Of a stretch of 64,000 nt of DNA, positions 34,124 to 42,007 are shown in pieces. The translations under genes were made by a program, and so were the position numbers. The notes beneath the pieces were generated by a model. The model was not told the DNA's origin, searched no databases, and saw only the letters and a program-made list of their open reading frames with translations. How positions within the stretch are numbered: the first letter of the stretch is position 1; each line of letters starts with the position of its first letter. Source of the stretch: Candidatus Thorarchaeota archaeon (GTDB lineage Archaea > Asgardarchaeota > Thorarchaeia > Thorarchaeales > Thorarchaeaceae); NCBI GenBank assembly GCA_029855935.1, contig JAGSHN010000027.1, positions 62,001 to 126,000 of the forward strand. The letters run 5' to 3'.

Positions 34124-35188
34124 ATGGACCCGCGTGTTGCCGAACATGCCAAGATAATCGTTGAGTGGAGCACGGAGATGAAGAGAGGTGACAGAGTCAT
34201 CATCAGGGCCAGTCCTGACGCAACCGAACTCGTTGTTGCCCTGAGTCGGGAGATAGCCAGGGTGGGCGCTCACCCCATCACCCTGATGGACCTTGGTGAT
34301 GCCTCGCGTGCATTCATCGATACAGCCGACAATGAAACGTTGAGCGAGATTCCGGAGCACCACAGAGTGCTCTATGAGAACTCGGATGTGATAGTCAGCA
34401 TTCGATCTCCCCTCAATACGAGAGCGATGGCTGGCGCCAGTCCAGAGAAGCTGGTCCTGCTGAGCAAGACGATGCGACCGCTCTCGGACATCGTGCTCTC
34501 GAAGCGTTGGTGTCTCACAGTGCATCCCTGTCAGGCGCTTGCGCAAGAGGCCAATATGAGCTTGGAGGAGTACAAGGACTTTGTATATGGAGCCACCCTC
34601 CTCGACTGGAAGGAGGAGAGCAAGATGATGTACCGGCTGAAGGAGCGACTTGAGAAGCACAGCGATATCAGGTTCGTTGGCCCCGAGACTGACCTGTACG
34701 CAAAGACGGAGGGGAGAATCTGGATTGCCTCCGATGGAAAGCACAACCTGCCCAGCGGTGAAGTCTTTACCGCTCCCGTCGAGGACACGGTAGAGGGCAA
34801 GATCTACTTTGACATTCCATTCCTTCAGAGGGGTCGCGTGATACAGGGAGTGCGACTGACTTTCGAGAAGGGAGAGGTCGTCGACTTCTCTGCTGAGAAG
34901 GAGGAGGCAACCCTGAAATCAATCATCGAGACCGACGAGGGGGCGAGAAGGCTGGGCGAGATGGCCATAGGGACAAACCGCGGGATAAAGAGGTACACCC
35001 TCAACATGCTCTTTGATGAGAAGATTGGTGACACCATTCACTGCGCTCTGGGCAATGCCTACAAGGAGTGCAACGGGACGAATAAGAGCGCTGTCCATGT
35101 TGACATGATCAAGTCGATGAAGGAGGGTGAGGTCATAGCTGGCGACGAGGTGATATACTCCCGAGGCAAGTTCTTCTGGGAGAGGTGA
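34124..35188 (+). CDS. Aminopeptidase of the M29 (thermophilic aminopeptidase) family
   Basis: 354 residues, cytoplasmic. The C-terminal half carries the family blocks: TEGRIWIASDGKHNLPSGEVFTAP (first metal-site Glu), GEMAIGTNRGI, DEKIGDTIHCALGNAY (metal His) and SAVHVDMI (His-x-Asp). The N-terminal domain begins MDPRVAEHAKIIVEWSTEMKRGDRVII, the usual family start. These enzymes use a two-metal centre to remove N-terminal residues from short peptides, feeding amino acid catabolism. Next to it lie genes of amino acid breakdown and NAD salvage but no evident operon partner. Confidence 0.92.
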   Translation: MDPRVAEHAKIIVEWSTEMKRGDRVIIRASPDATELVVALSREIARVGAHPITLMDLGDASRAFIDTADNETLSEIPEHHRVLYENSDVIVSIRSPLNTRAMAGASPEKLVLLSKTMRPLSDIVLSKRWCLTVHPCQALAQEANMSLEEYKDFVYGATLLDWKEESKMMYRLKERLEKHSDIRFVGPETDLYAKTEGRIWIASDGKHNLPSGEVFTAPVEDTVEGKIYFDIPFLQRGRVIQGVRLTFEKGEVVDFSAEKEEATLKSIIETDEGARRLGEMAIGTNRGIKRYTLNMLFDEKIGDTIHCALGNAYKECNGTNKSAVHVDMIKSMKEGEVIAGDEVIYSRGKFFWER

Positions 35189-35290
35189 GATCACCAGTAT
35201 AATGCCACGGCGCCCGCCGCGTAGGGGCGGTTCACTCCCTCCTCGTGCCCCTCAGTGCCAGTCAGGGCCGGGGTAGCCCGACACAATAAG

Positions 35291-35299
35291 ATGCATAAG
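35291..35299 (+). promoter_or_regulatory. Candidate TATA box of the flavin split-barrel gene
   Basis: ATGCATAAG, about 34 bases before the ATG at 35329; a similar CAATAAG lies eight bases further upstream. GGGCGAGG directly precedes the ATG. Confidence 0.4.
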
Positions 35300-35328
35300 T
35301 CGCGCTGCTAGAATGATGTGGGGCGAGG

Positions 35329-35853
35329 ATGTTGAACTACCCGGACTTTGCTTACATTGAGAAGAGAATCAGGAAACGAACATTCGGAGTGCTTGGTACC
35401 GTTGACGGAAGGGGCCGGCCTCACTCGACAGGACTTGTCTACGGAGTCGCGCCAAAGGACCACCCGTTTGCGCTCTACGTTCTCACCGGCGCGAAGTATA
35501 AAAAGACGAGGAACGTGAAGCGCAATCCCGCAGTGTCCTTTGTCATCCCATTTCCGCACCACTGGCTGAGGTTCATCCCGGACTATGTCGTACAGTTCCA
35601 GGGCACAGCAACAATTCTGCCAGTCGATGACGAGATCGCGGTGGAGTCGTTCAGCCACAGGATGATTCTGAGAGAGAACCTGAAGGCTGCAGAGAAGATC
35701 GCAAGAGAGCGAACGGATGACGAGGCAGTGTTCATCAAGATCACGCCTGACCGCAAGATTCACGTGTTCGGTCTCGGAATCGGACCTATGACTATGTTGA
35801 GGAACGTCGAGGCTGGGGCCTATTCAGTCGAGATACCAGAAGACAGACTCTAG
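35329..35853 (+). CDS. Pyridoxamine 5'-phosphate oxidase-like FMN-binding split-barrel protein
   Basis: 174 residues. The pattern FGVLGTVDGRGRPHSTGLVYGV, YVLTGAKYKKTRNVKRNPAVSFVIPF and VVQFQGTATIL is the FMN-binding split barrel of the PNPOx-like superfamily, in which the K-x3-N-x4-P-x-V segment touches the flavin phosphate. Members reduce F420- or FMN-dependent substrates or bind haem or flavin; the specific reaction is not readable. It is monocistronic between the aminopeptidase and NAD salvage genes. The ATG is supported by a promoter 34 bases upstream. Confidence 0.82.
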   Translation: MLNYPDFAYIEKRIRKRTFGVLGTVDGRGRPHSTGLVYGVAPKDHPFALYVLTGAKYKKTRNVKRNPAVSFVIPFPHHWLRFIPDYVVQFQGTATILPVDDEIAVESFSHRMILRENLKAAEKIARERTDDEAVFIKITPDRKIHVFGLGIGPMTMLRNVEAGAYSVEIPEDRL

Positions 35854-35945
35854 AACGTAGGTGCCCGTCACGCCTGTCGCTGCCGTGCACTGACGGCCGC
35901 GTGCCTCGCACGCGCCCATAGGAAACGCTTCGGCCAGATAGACAA

Positions 35946-35955
35946 ATACTTTAGA
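35946..35955 (+). promoter_or_regulatory. TATA box of the NAD salvage operon
   Basis: AATACTTTAG, about 30 bases before the GTG at 35980 and 39 before the ATG at 35989, the normal archaeal distance for a short-leader message. Confidence 0.45.
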
Positions 35956-35979
35956 TGCGGGGCTAGATATAGCCCTCTA

Positions 35980-37197
35980 GTGGTCGAGATGAAACGCAGG
36001 TGGCGTATCGCAACTGAGGAGGAGATTCTGTCCGGCAAGACGACGGACGTGTACTTTGACCGTACCGTCTCGGTGATGCAGGCCGAGGGCGTGAACCCAG
36101 AGGTCTATGCCGAGGTCACCGTTTCCTCAACGCCAGAGGAGTACGACTGGGCAATCGCTGCGGGAATCGATGACGCTCTCAGACTCTTCGAGGGCAAGAG
36201 GACCAACGTCTACGGACTGGAGGAGGGGACAGTGTTTCGGTCACGGTCGCCCCGTGGTGTGAGAACGCCAGTGCTGGCAATCGAGGGGCCATATCTGGAG
36301 TTCGCTACGCTGGAAACCCCAATGCTGGGATTCATCTGCTACACCTCCGGGATGACGACCCGTACAGCACGGATTCGCCTCGCTGCAGGCGATAGACTGC
36401 TTCTATCATTTGGAGCAAGGAGGACGCACCCCGCCATCACTCCTCAGGTCGAGTACGCGGCCTACATCGGCGGGTGTGACGGAGTCTCCTGCGTGCTGGG
36501 GGCTGAACTGCTCGACATCCCACCGTCGGGGACGATGCCGCACGCGCTCATCATTGCATTCGGCGATCACGTGAGGGCCTGGCGGGCGTACGACAGACAC
36601 CTCTCTCCGGAGATACCGAGGATTGCCTTGACAGACACGTACCTCGACGAGGTGAGGGAGGCGCTTCTGGCTGCAGCAAATCTCGATAGACTTGATGGCG
36701 TCAGACTCGACACCACAGGGAGCCGGAGGGGTGACTTCAGGAGGATCATCGAGGAGGTCAGATGGGAACTGGATGCAAGAGGCTTTCACGATGTGAAGAT
36801 CTTCGCCAGCGGCGGCCTGAACGAACAGACCCTCAAGGACCTCAAAGACGCACCTGTGGACGGCTACGGTGTCGGTGGCGCAATAAGCAATGCCCCCAGC
36901 ATAGACTTTGCGATGGACATAGTCGCCATCCGTGATGGTGAGCAGTGGAGACCTTGCGCCAAGCGGGGGAAGTTCTCGGGTCGAAAGACTGTCTGGCGGT
37001 GCGAGGCTTGCCTTGCCACAGATGTGACGCTCTGGGACGAGGAACCACCGAGATGCTCGTACTGTGGTACGAAGATGGCAAGACTGACCACCACTCTTGT
37101 CTCCAACGGCAAGATTGTGCGCAAACACAGGTCTGAAAAGCAGATTCGTGAGTATGTCATTGAACAGTTAGAGAGGTTGCGTGCACACGGTGATTGA
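35980..37197 (+). CDS. pncB: Nicotinate phosphoribosyltransferase
   Basis: 405 residues. It joins nicotinate to PRPP giving nicotinate mononucleotide in NAD salvage. Family blocks: TTDVYFDRTVSVMQAEG near the start, VFRSRSPRGVRTPVLAIEGPYLEFATLETPMLGFI, the barrel strand DGVRLDTTGSRRGDF, and FASGGLNEQTLKDL with the PRPP-phosphate loop GYGVGGAISNAP. The C-terminus has an added zinc-ribbon: CEAC and, twenty residues later, CSYC. GTG 35980 and ATG 35989 are both possible. Its last codons overlap the nicotinamidase start by 17 bases, so the two steps nicotinamide to nicotinate to NaMN are translationally coupled. Confidence 0.93.
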   Translation: MVEMKRRWRIATEEEILSGKTTDVYFDRTVSVMQAEGVNPEVYAEVTVSSTPEEYDWAIAAGIDDALRLFEGKRTNVYGLEEGTVFRSRSPRGVRTPVLAIEGPYLEFATLETPMLGFICYTSGMTTRTARIRLAAGDRLLLSFGARRTHPAITPQVEYAAYIGGCDGVSCVLGAELLDIPPSGTMPHALIIAFGDHVRAWRAYDRHLSPEIPRIALTDTYLDEVREALLAAANLDRLDGVRLDTTGSRRGDFRRIIEEVRWELDARGFHDVKIFASGGLNEQTLKDLKDAPVDGYGVGGAISNAPSIDFAMDIVAIRDGEQWRPCAKRGKFSGRKTVWRCEACLATDVTLWDEEPPRCSYCGTKMARLTTTLVSNGKIVRKHRSEKQIREYVIEQLERLRAHGD

Positions 37198-37756
37198 TGT
37201 CGACCCCGAGAGGACTGCGTTGATCATAGTCGACATGCTGAACGACTTTGTCGACAGCAGGGGCACACTTGTCGTGCCTGCTGCAGAGGGACTCATCCCT
37301 GTCCAGAGAAAACTACTCGATGCCGCACGAGAGAGCGGCATGGTCGTCCTCTACCTAGCCGACCATCATCGGCCTGACGACCCCGAGTTCAAGATGTGGC
37401 CGCCACATGCTGTGGAGGGGACCTGGGGTGCTCAGGTCGTTCCAGAGCTCGCCCCGCGCGACAATGGGCGGGTGATTCCCAAGCGTCGCTATTCTGGCTT
37501 CTTCGGCACCGACTTGGACCTGACGCTGAGGGAGGCCGGAGCCACTACGATCGTCCTTGTGGGCGTCCTCACTGACATCTGCGTGATGTACACTTCAGCT
37601 GACGCCTCAGCACGGGCGTATCGCGTAATCGTTGTCCGTGACGCGACTGCGAGCACATCAGAGGAGGCACATCAGTTTGCACTGAAGCACGTGGAGAGCG
37701 TTCACGGAGCAACGGTTGTGAGTTCTGATGAACTCCTCACGGCTCTCTCTACCTGA
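37181..37756 (+). CDS. pncA: Nicotinamidase-type isochorismatase-family hydrolase
   Basis: 191 residues. The cysteine hydrolase triad is readable: Asp18 in LIIVDMLNDFV, Lys101 in VIPKRRYSGF and Cys134 in GVLTDICVMYTSADA. DHHRPDDPEF offers metal-binding residues like those of nicotinamidases. The family also includes isochorismatases and N-carbamoyl hydrolases, but the overlap with the nicotinate phosphoribosyltransferase gene makes nicotinamide deamidation by far the likeliest role. The start is GTG 37181 inside the end of the upstream gene; GAGAGG precedes it. Confidence 0.9.
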   Translation: MHTVIDVDPERTALIIVDMLNDFVDSRGTLVVPAAEGLIPVQRKLLDAARESGMVVLYLADHHRPDDPEFKMWPPHAVEGTWGAQVVPELAPRDNGRVIPKRRYSGFFGTDLDLTLREAGATTIVLVGVLTDICVMYTSADASARAYRVIVVRDATASTSEEAHQFALKHVESVHGATVVSSDELLTALST

Positions 37757-37871
37757 GAAGACCGGGGGAGAGCGGTGACCTGACAACGCCAACAGCAGGT
37801 CACCGAGGCCAAATCATTCAAGTGGTGCCCTGTGCAGAACGCACTCCATCCCATAGTGCGAGGTGTTCGCG

Positions 37872-38903
37872 ATGGTGACTCCCTACAGAGTGTTATTGGT
37901 CGGAATGGGAACCATTGGAAGGAAAATTGCAGAGGCGATTATCGCACGGGACAATCTTGAGCTGATCGCAGTTGTCGACACCAATCCGGATCTTGCGGGG
38001 AAGAGAGTTGACGATGTGTTGGACCATGTTCAGACTAGTGATGCGAAGGTCTACCCAAGCATCGGAAAGGCGCTCAGACCCAAGAGGAACAGTGATGTTG
38101 ATGTTGCAATCGTCGCTACCTCTTCTGCCCTCCAAGATGTTGTTCCACTCATTGAGAGATGTCTGGAGGCCGGTGCCAACGTGATATCAATCTGCGAGGA
38201 GCTATCGTTCCCCTACGCCAAGCACGCTGATCTTGCCAAGAGGCTCGACCGCGCGGCGAAACAGGCGAAGAGGACTGTCGTCGGCACGGGCATCAACCCG
38301 GGCTATCTTATGGACACGCTCCCCATCCTTCTCTCGGCCCCCGTACGTGACCTTGAGACAATCGAGGTGACAAGGGTCATCGACTCGTCAAAGCGGAGGA
38401 CATCCTTCCAGAAGAAGATTGGAACGACAATGACAGTGAAGAGGTTCAAGGAGGCGATCTCCACGGGGGAGATCACGGGACACGTGGGTCTCTTCGAGTC
38501 GATAAGCATGATAGACAGTGCTCTCAACCTTGGACTCACAGCCATCGAAGAGCTGACGCCAGAGCCTGTCGTGGCATCGACACGCATCGAGACCGCCGTC
38601 GGGACAGTCCAGAGTGGAGAGGTGATTGGTCTCCGTAGTGTCGGTGTCGGGCGCAGAGGCGAGGATGTGGTGGTGACTCTCAACTTCCTGGCCTACGCAG
38701 GGGCCAGCCCTGAGTATGACGAGATACGCATTCGGGGTATCCCGGAGATCACCCAGAGAATTGAGGGAGGTGTCCACGGCGACATCGGTACGGTGGCGAT
38801 GGCAATCAACATGATTCCCATTGTCGTCGATGCTCGACCGGGACTGAAGACAATGAAGGATCTGCCCTGCCCCCACAACACCGAGAGAGTCATGAAACGG
38901 TGA
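37872..38903 (+). CDS. NAD(P)-dependent dehydrogenase of the 2,4-diaminopentanoate dehydrogenase type
   Basis: 343 residues. The N-terminus is a Rossmann domain (YRVLLVGMGTIGRKIAEAII, ELIAVVDTNPDLAGK) as in dihydrodipicolinate reductase; VVGTGINPGYLMDTLPILLS and the C-terminal half match the C-terminal domain of the ornithine-degradation enzyme 2,4-diaminopentanoate dehydrogenase (Ord). That enzyme oxidatively deaminates at C4. The GTG at 37863 is in frame, but ATG 37872 has GAGGTG seven bases upstream. The gene is followed six bases later by a class III aminotransferase, giving a two-gene amino acid operon. None of the other ornithine-fermentation genes (oraE/S, ortA/B) are here, so the real substrate may be another amino acid. 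Confidence 0.8.
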   Translation: MVTPYRVLLVGMGTIGRKIAEAIIARDNLELIAVVDTNPDLAGKRVDDVLDHVQTSDAKVYPSIGKALRPKRNSDVDVAIVATSSALQDVVPLIERCLEAGANVISICEELSFPYAKHADLAKRLDRAAKQAKRTVVGTGINPGYLMDTLPILLSAPVRDLETIEVTRVIDSSKRRTSFQKKIGTTMTVKRFKEAISTGEITGHVGLFESISMIDSALNLGLTAIEELTPEPVVASTRIETAVGTVQSGEVIGLRSVGVGRRGEDVVVTLNFLAYAGASPEYDEIRIRGIPEITQRIEGGVHGDIGTVAMAINMIPIVVDARPGLKTMKDLPCPHNTERVMKR

Positions 38904-38909
38904 CCTGAG

Positions 38910-40217
38910 ATGCTGAATCAGTACATCTCAAAGACCCGGAGGTCTCGAGATCTCTTTGAGAGAGCCGAGAGGGTCCTCTGCGGAGGGGTGAATCACAACA
39001 TCCGAACCTTCGGCCTGACCACTCACGGAGCGTACCCGCCATTCATGGCACGGGGAGAGGGATCTCACATCTGGGATGTTGATGGCAACGAGTACATCGA
39101 CTGGTGGATGACGCACTTCGCCAAGATACTAGGTCACGCCCATCCCTCTGTGATAGCTGCAATCAGGGAGCAGCTCGAGAACGGAGTCCATCTCGGTGCG
39201 CTGAATGAGGCGCAGGTGGAACTGGCCGAGCTGTTGCGGCGAGCGATACCACTGCTGGAGAAGATGCGATTCTGTACAACGGGCGCGGAGGCCACAATGT
39301 ATGCCACGCGACTGGCACGGCTGTACACAGGTCGCCATCTTGTTGCCAAGGCCAGAGGAGGGTGGCACGGTGGCAACGACTCGCTAGTCTACCATCTGAA
39401 GTATCCCTTCACGGACGAACCCATATTCGCGGGCCTCTCATTCGACTTCAACGACAGTGACAGTGTGACCGAGCTCTTCAGAGAGCACGGGGAGGAACTT
39501 GCTGCGGTCATTGTGGAGCCCGTCCTCGGTGCTGGTGGAGGGCTGCCACCGGAGAGAGACTTCCTAAGGCATCTGAGAGAACAGTGCGACGCTCACGGCT
39601 CTGTTCTGATATTTGATGAGATCATCACCGGCTTCAGACTGTGCTACGGCTCGGCCGGTGTCGAGCTCTTTGGCGTGAGGCCAGACCTTATGACCCTCGG
39701 AAAGATTGTCGGCGGTGGGATGCCCATTGGGATCTATGGTGGTAGAGAGGAGATAATGCGACTGGCGGAGCCCGGTGCCAAGGGCGGTAGGTGGGTTGGA
39801 GGCGGAACATTCTCCAGTCATCCGCTGTCAATGGCGGCTGGCGTTGCTGTGATTCGTGAACTTGAGAGACTGAAGAACGACTACAGGAGACTGAACACAA
39901 CTGGCGACACGTTCAGACGGAACATCAACACCTACTTCTCCGACGAGGGCATCAAGGCCTTGTCAACAGGCACGGGATCAATTGCTTTCGTAAACTGGCT
40001 GAGGCACGACATCGAGCCGCCGCTGACCGCGACCAAGCTCGGCGAGGCGGCGGACCACAAGAGACTCGACCTCTTCCAGTCTCTGTTGTTCGAGCAAGGC
40101 GTCTTCGGCTTTCACGGCCTCGGAGCAATCTCCTTCGCTCACACCAAGGAGGACATCAGTCGGACACTGGATGTTGCGAGAGAGGTAGCACCGATCGTTC
40201 AGGCCTATGATCAGTAG
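38910..40217 (+). CDS. Class III (PLP) aminotransferase, glutamate-1-semialdehyde aminomutase-like
   Basis: 435 residues. Blocks of the HemL-like branch are present: VLCGGVNHNIRTFG, DVDGNEYIDWWMTHFAKILGHAHPSV, MRFCTTGAEATMYATRLARLYTGR, ARGGWHGGNDSLVYH, LIFDEIITGFRL (Asp touching the PLP nitrogen) and LGKIVGGGMPIGIYGG, in which Lys265 forms the Schiff base. Real HemL works in haem synthesis, but placement straight after a diaminopentanoate-dehydrogenase-like gene and no other haem gene nearby suggest an amino-acid aminotransferase or aminomutase. GTGACCTGAG precedes the ATG. Its end overlaps the possible long start of the next gene. Confidence 0.88.
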   Translation: MLNQYISKTRRSRDLFERAERVLCGGVNHNIRTFGLTTHGAYPPFMARGEGSHIWDVDGNEYIDWWMTHFAKILGHAHPSVIAAIREQLENGVHLGALNEAQVELAELLRRAIPLLEKMRFCTTGAEATMYATRLARLYTGRHLVAKARGGWHGGNDSLVYHLKYPFTDEPIFAGLSFDFNDSDSVTELFREHGEELAAVIVEPVLGAGGGLPPERDFLRHLREQCDAHGSVLIFDEIITGFRLCYGSAGVELFGVRPDLMTLGKIVGGGMPIGIYGGREEIMRLAEPGAKGGRWVGGGTFSSHPLSMAAGVAVIRELERLKNDYRRLNTTGDTFRRNINTYFSDEGIKALSTGTGSIAFVNWLRHDIEPPLTATKLGEAADHKRLDLFQSLLFEQGVFGFHGLGAISFAHTKEDISRTLDVAREVAPIVQAYDQ

Positions 40218-40398
40218 ACGGGACGCAGACTCGTTGGCATCGGTTGTTGCAGGTCGCCGACTGCAGACGGCGGCTAGGCCGGTCTATGAGGCCGTCGAGT
40301 CTGCAGGTGAGCGGTCATCGGCCGAGGAATGGTCCGATATCCTTATTGGAGTCATCCAGACAGTGTGCGTCGGACACGCTTCGGGTTGTGAACGAACG

Positions 40399-40848
40399 AT
40401 GAGCGCCGAGGGAGAAGACACCCGTACGAGAGATCTGCTCAGGACCCTGATACTTGATGGCGACATCAGTGCCATCGAGATTCTCAGCAAGAGAACCGGC
40501 AGGGCCGAGGAGGAGGTTGTGGCCATTCTTGAGGACATGGTAGCAACTGGAGAGATTGATGGCTATCTCACGCCCGATAGACGACGCTTCTTCAGACGAG
40601 ATGTCACGCCTCCTGAAGGCACTGTTGGGAAGGACGAGTACGTACCCGAGTTTCTCGCCTACGAAACCAGGCTCTGGCGCGCAGTAGCACTCGTGGGCCT
40701 TGTGATAGTGATCGCCGGAGCATCAGCAGTCTGGGTGTTCAGTGAGGATGTCCAGGCTCAGAACGTGTCCACACTGCTGCTCACTACAGGTCTTGTCATA
40801 ATGATTGTGGGATGCTACCAGATTGGGAGGCGTCCCGCTCCACCCTGA
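40399..40848 (+). CDS. Small winged-helix protein with two C-terminal membrane helices
   Basis: About 149 residues from ATG 40399. Residues 10-70 (LLRTLILDGDISAIEILSKRTGRAEEEVVAILEDMVATGEIDGYL) look like a winged-helix unit of the kind seen in archaeal PCI-like and regulatory proteins. Two membrane helices follow (AVALVGLVIVIAGASAVWVF; VSTLLLTTGLVIMIVGCYQI). The frame is open to an ATG at 40207 that overlaps the aminotransferase stop; the extra 64 residues look poorly structured, so I prefer the shorter form, but 40207 cannot be excluded. Function unknown; a membrane-bound regulator or adaptor is conceivable. Confidence 0.6.
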   Translation: MSAEGEDTRTRDLLRTLILDGDISAIEILSKRTGRAEEEVVAILEDMVATGEIDGYLTPDRRRFFRRDVTPPEGTVGKDEYVPEFLAYETRLWRAVALVGLVIVIAGASAVWVFSEDVQAQNVSTLLLTTGLVIMIVGCYQIGRRPAPP

Positions 40849-40869
40849 GTCGGTGGCCAAGACAACACT

Positions 40870-40878
40870 CCTTTTAAG
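40870..40878 (+). promoter_or_regulatory. TATA box of the TauE/SafE gene
   Basis: CCTTTTAAG, 43 bases before the GTG at 40921. This exact form recurs in the window near 63549 on the other strand, and resembles CCTTAAG at 49745. Confidence 0.55.
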
Positions 40879-40920
40879 TCACAGAAAGTGCGTCCGAGTC
40901 CGCCTTCGAAGGTGTGAGTA

Positions 40921-41907
40921 GTGATTCAGGCCATCGACCCAATGACGACTACAGTGATAGCACTCGCGGTGTTCGCCGTCCTCGTCGGAACACTGTGTTC
41001 GATGCTCGGAATTGGCGGCGGAACTGTCAACACTCCCCTGCTGATCATCGTGTTCATGCTCGGGCCGCGTGAGGCCTCCGCGACCACACTGATGGCCGCA
41101 ATCTTCATCTCCACATCCAGCAGCATCTCGTATTTCCGTCAGAACCCGCGGCCCGCGGTCTATCGAGCAGGGCTGTTTCTGGCGATGACAACAATCCCAG
41201 GGTCCTTGACTGGCGTGTGGCTGAAAGGCGTCATCACCGATGACCTACTCTTGAGATACCTCTTCGCTCTCCTCCTCTTCCCCATTGCTGTGAAGATGTT
41301 GTTCGCTCGGCGACGCAGCAGGACCGATATGGCCTCCGAGATCGGATCCTTCGACTTCAACTCTATCGGCCAGTCGCGGCTCATCGCAGCGCTGGCTGCG
41401 GCATACGGCGGCGGCGTAATGGCGGGTCTGCTTGGACTCGGTGGCGGTGTCATAGTGGTTCCTGTGCTGAGTATGATTCTCGGTCTTCCAATGCATGCAG
41501 CCGTGGCCACATCAATGTTCACCATGATGTTTACCACATCATCAGGCACGATTCTCAATCTTCAGTACGGACTCGTCAATCCGACGTTCGGCGCAGCACT
41601 CGGTACGGGAATGGTCATCGGCGGCCAGATAGGCTCAAGGCTCGCCTGTCGCGTCGATGCGGTCAGGCTGAAACAGGCGTTCGGTCTGTTGCTCGTTCTA
41701 CCTCTGATCAAGATGGCCAAGCTGGGTCAGATGTGGCTCGATCCGCAGAACGTCAATCCGGCAATGGCCCTTGTCGGAGACATCATCATCTGGTTCCTTG
41801 TGATGGTTCCGGTTGCCGCCATCAGATTTGTCCTCATTCGACGAGAGAACGGAGGAGAAATAGTTCCTGACGGAGAGAGATGCGACGAGGGAGGATTCGC
41901 ATCGTAG
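40921..41907 (+). CDS. TauE/SafE-family membrane transporter
   Basis: 328 residues, about eight membrane helices. The two internal repeats start with the family's glycine-rich loops: LCSMLGIGGGTVNTPLLIIVFMLG and GLLGLGGGVIVVPVLSMILGLPMHAAVATSMF. Proteins of this family export sulfite, sulfoacetate or other organosulfur anions, or take up sulfur compounds; the substrate cannot be read. GTG 40921 has GGTGTGAG ten bases upstream and a clear TATA box. The soluble tail (residues after 295) is hydrophilic. It is convergent with the caspase-like gene, a hairpin lying between. Confidence 0.88.
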   Translation: MIQAIDPMTTTVIALAVFAVLVGTLCSMLGIGGGTVNTPLLIIVFMLGPREASATTLMAAIFISTSSSISYFRQNPRPAVYRAGLFLAMTTIPGSLTGVWLKGVITDDLLLRYLFALLLFPIAVKMLFARRRSRTDMASEIGSFDFNSIGQSRLIAALAAAYGGGVMAGLLGLGGGVIVVPVLSMILGLPMHAAVATSMFTMMFTTSSGTILNLQYGLVNPTFGAALGTGMVIGGQIGSRLACRVDAVRLKQAFGLLLVLPLIKMAKLGQMWLDPQNVNPAMALVGDIIIWFLVMVPVAAIRFVLIRRENGGEIVPDGERCDEGGFAS

Positions 41908-41954
41908 CATCGATGTCTGCCAATGGCCAGTAGAGACCTATGAGAGAAGAAAGT

Positions 41955-41973
41955 GCGGGCCCATCGGGCCCGC
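41955..41973 (-). terminator. GC-rich hairpin after the caspase-like gene
   Basis: GCGGGCCC (41955-41962) and GGGCCCGC (41966-41973) form a perfect 8-bp stem with a three-base loop. Read on the minus strand it is followed by ACTTTCTTCTCTC, a pyrimidine-rich run. It lies 35 bases after the caspase-like stop and 48 after the TauE stop, so it may serve both converging genes. Confidence 0.6.
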
Positions 41974-42007
41974 TGTTGGGGGATTACAACTCTACCTGAC
42001 CGCGAGG

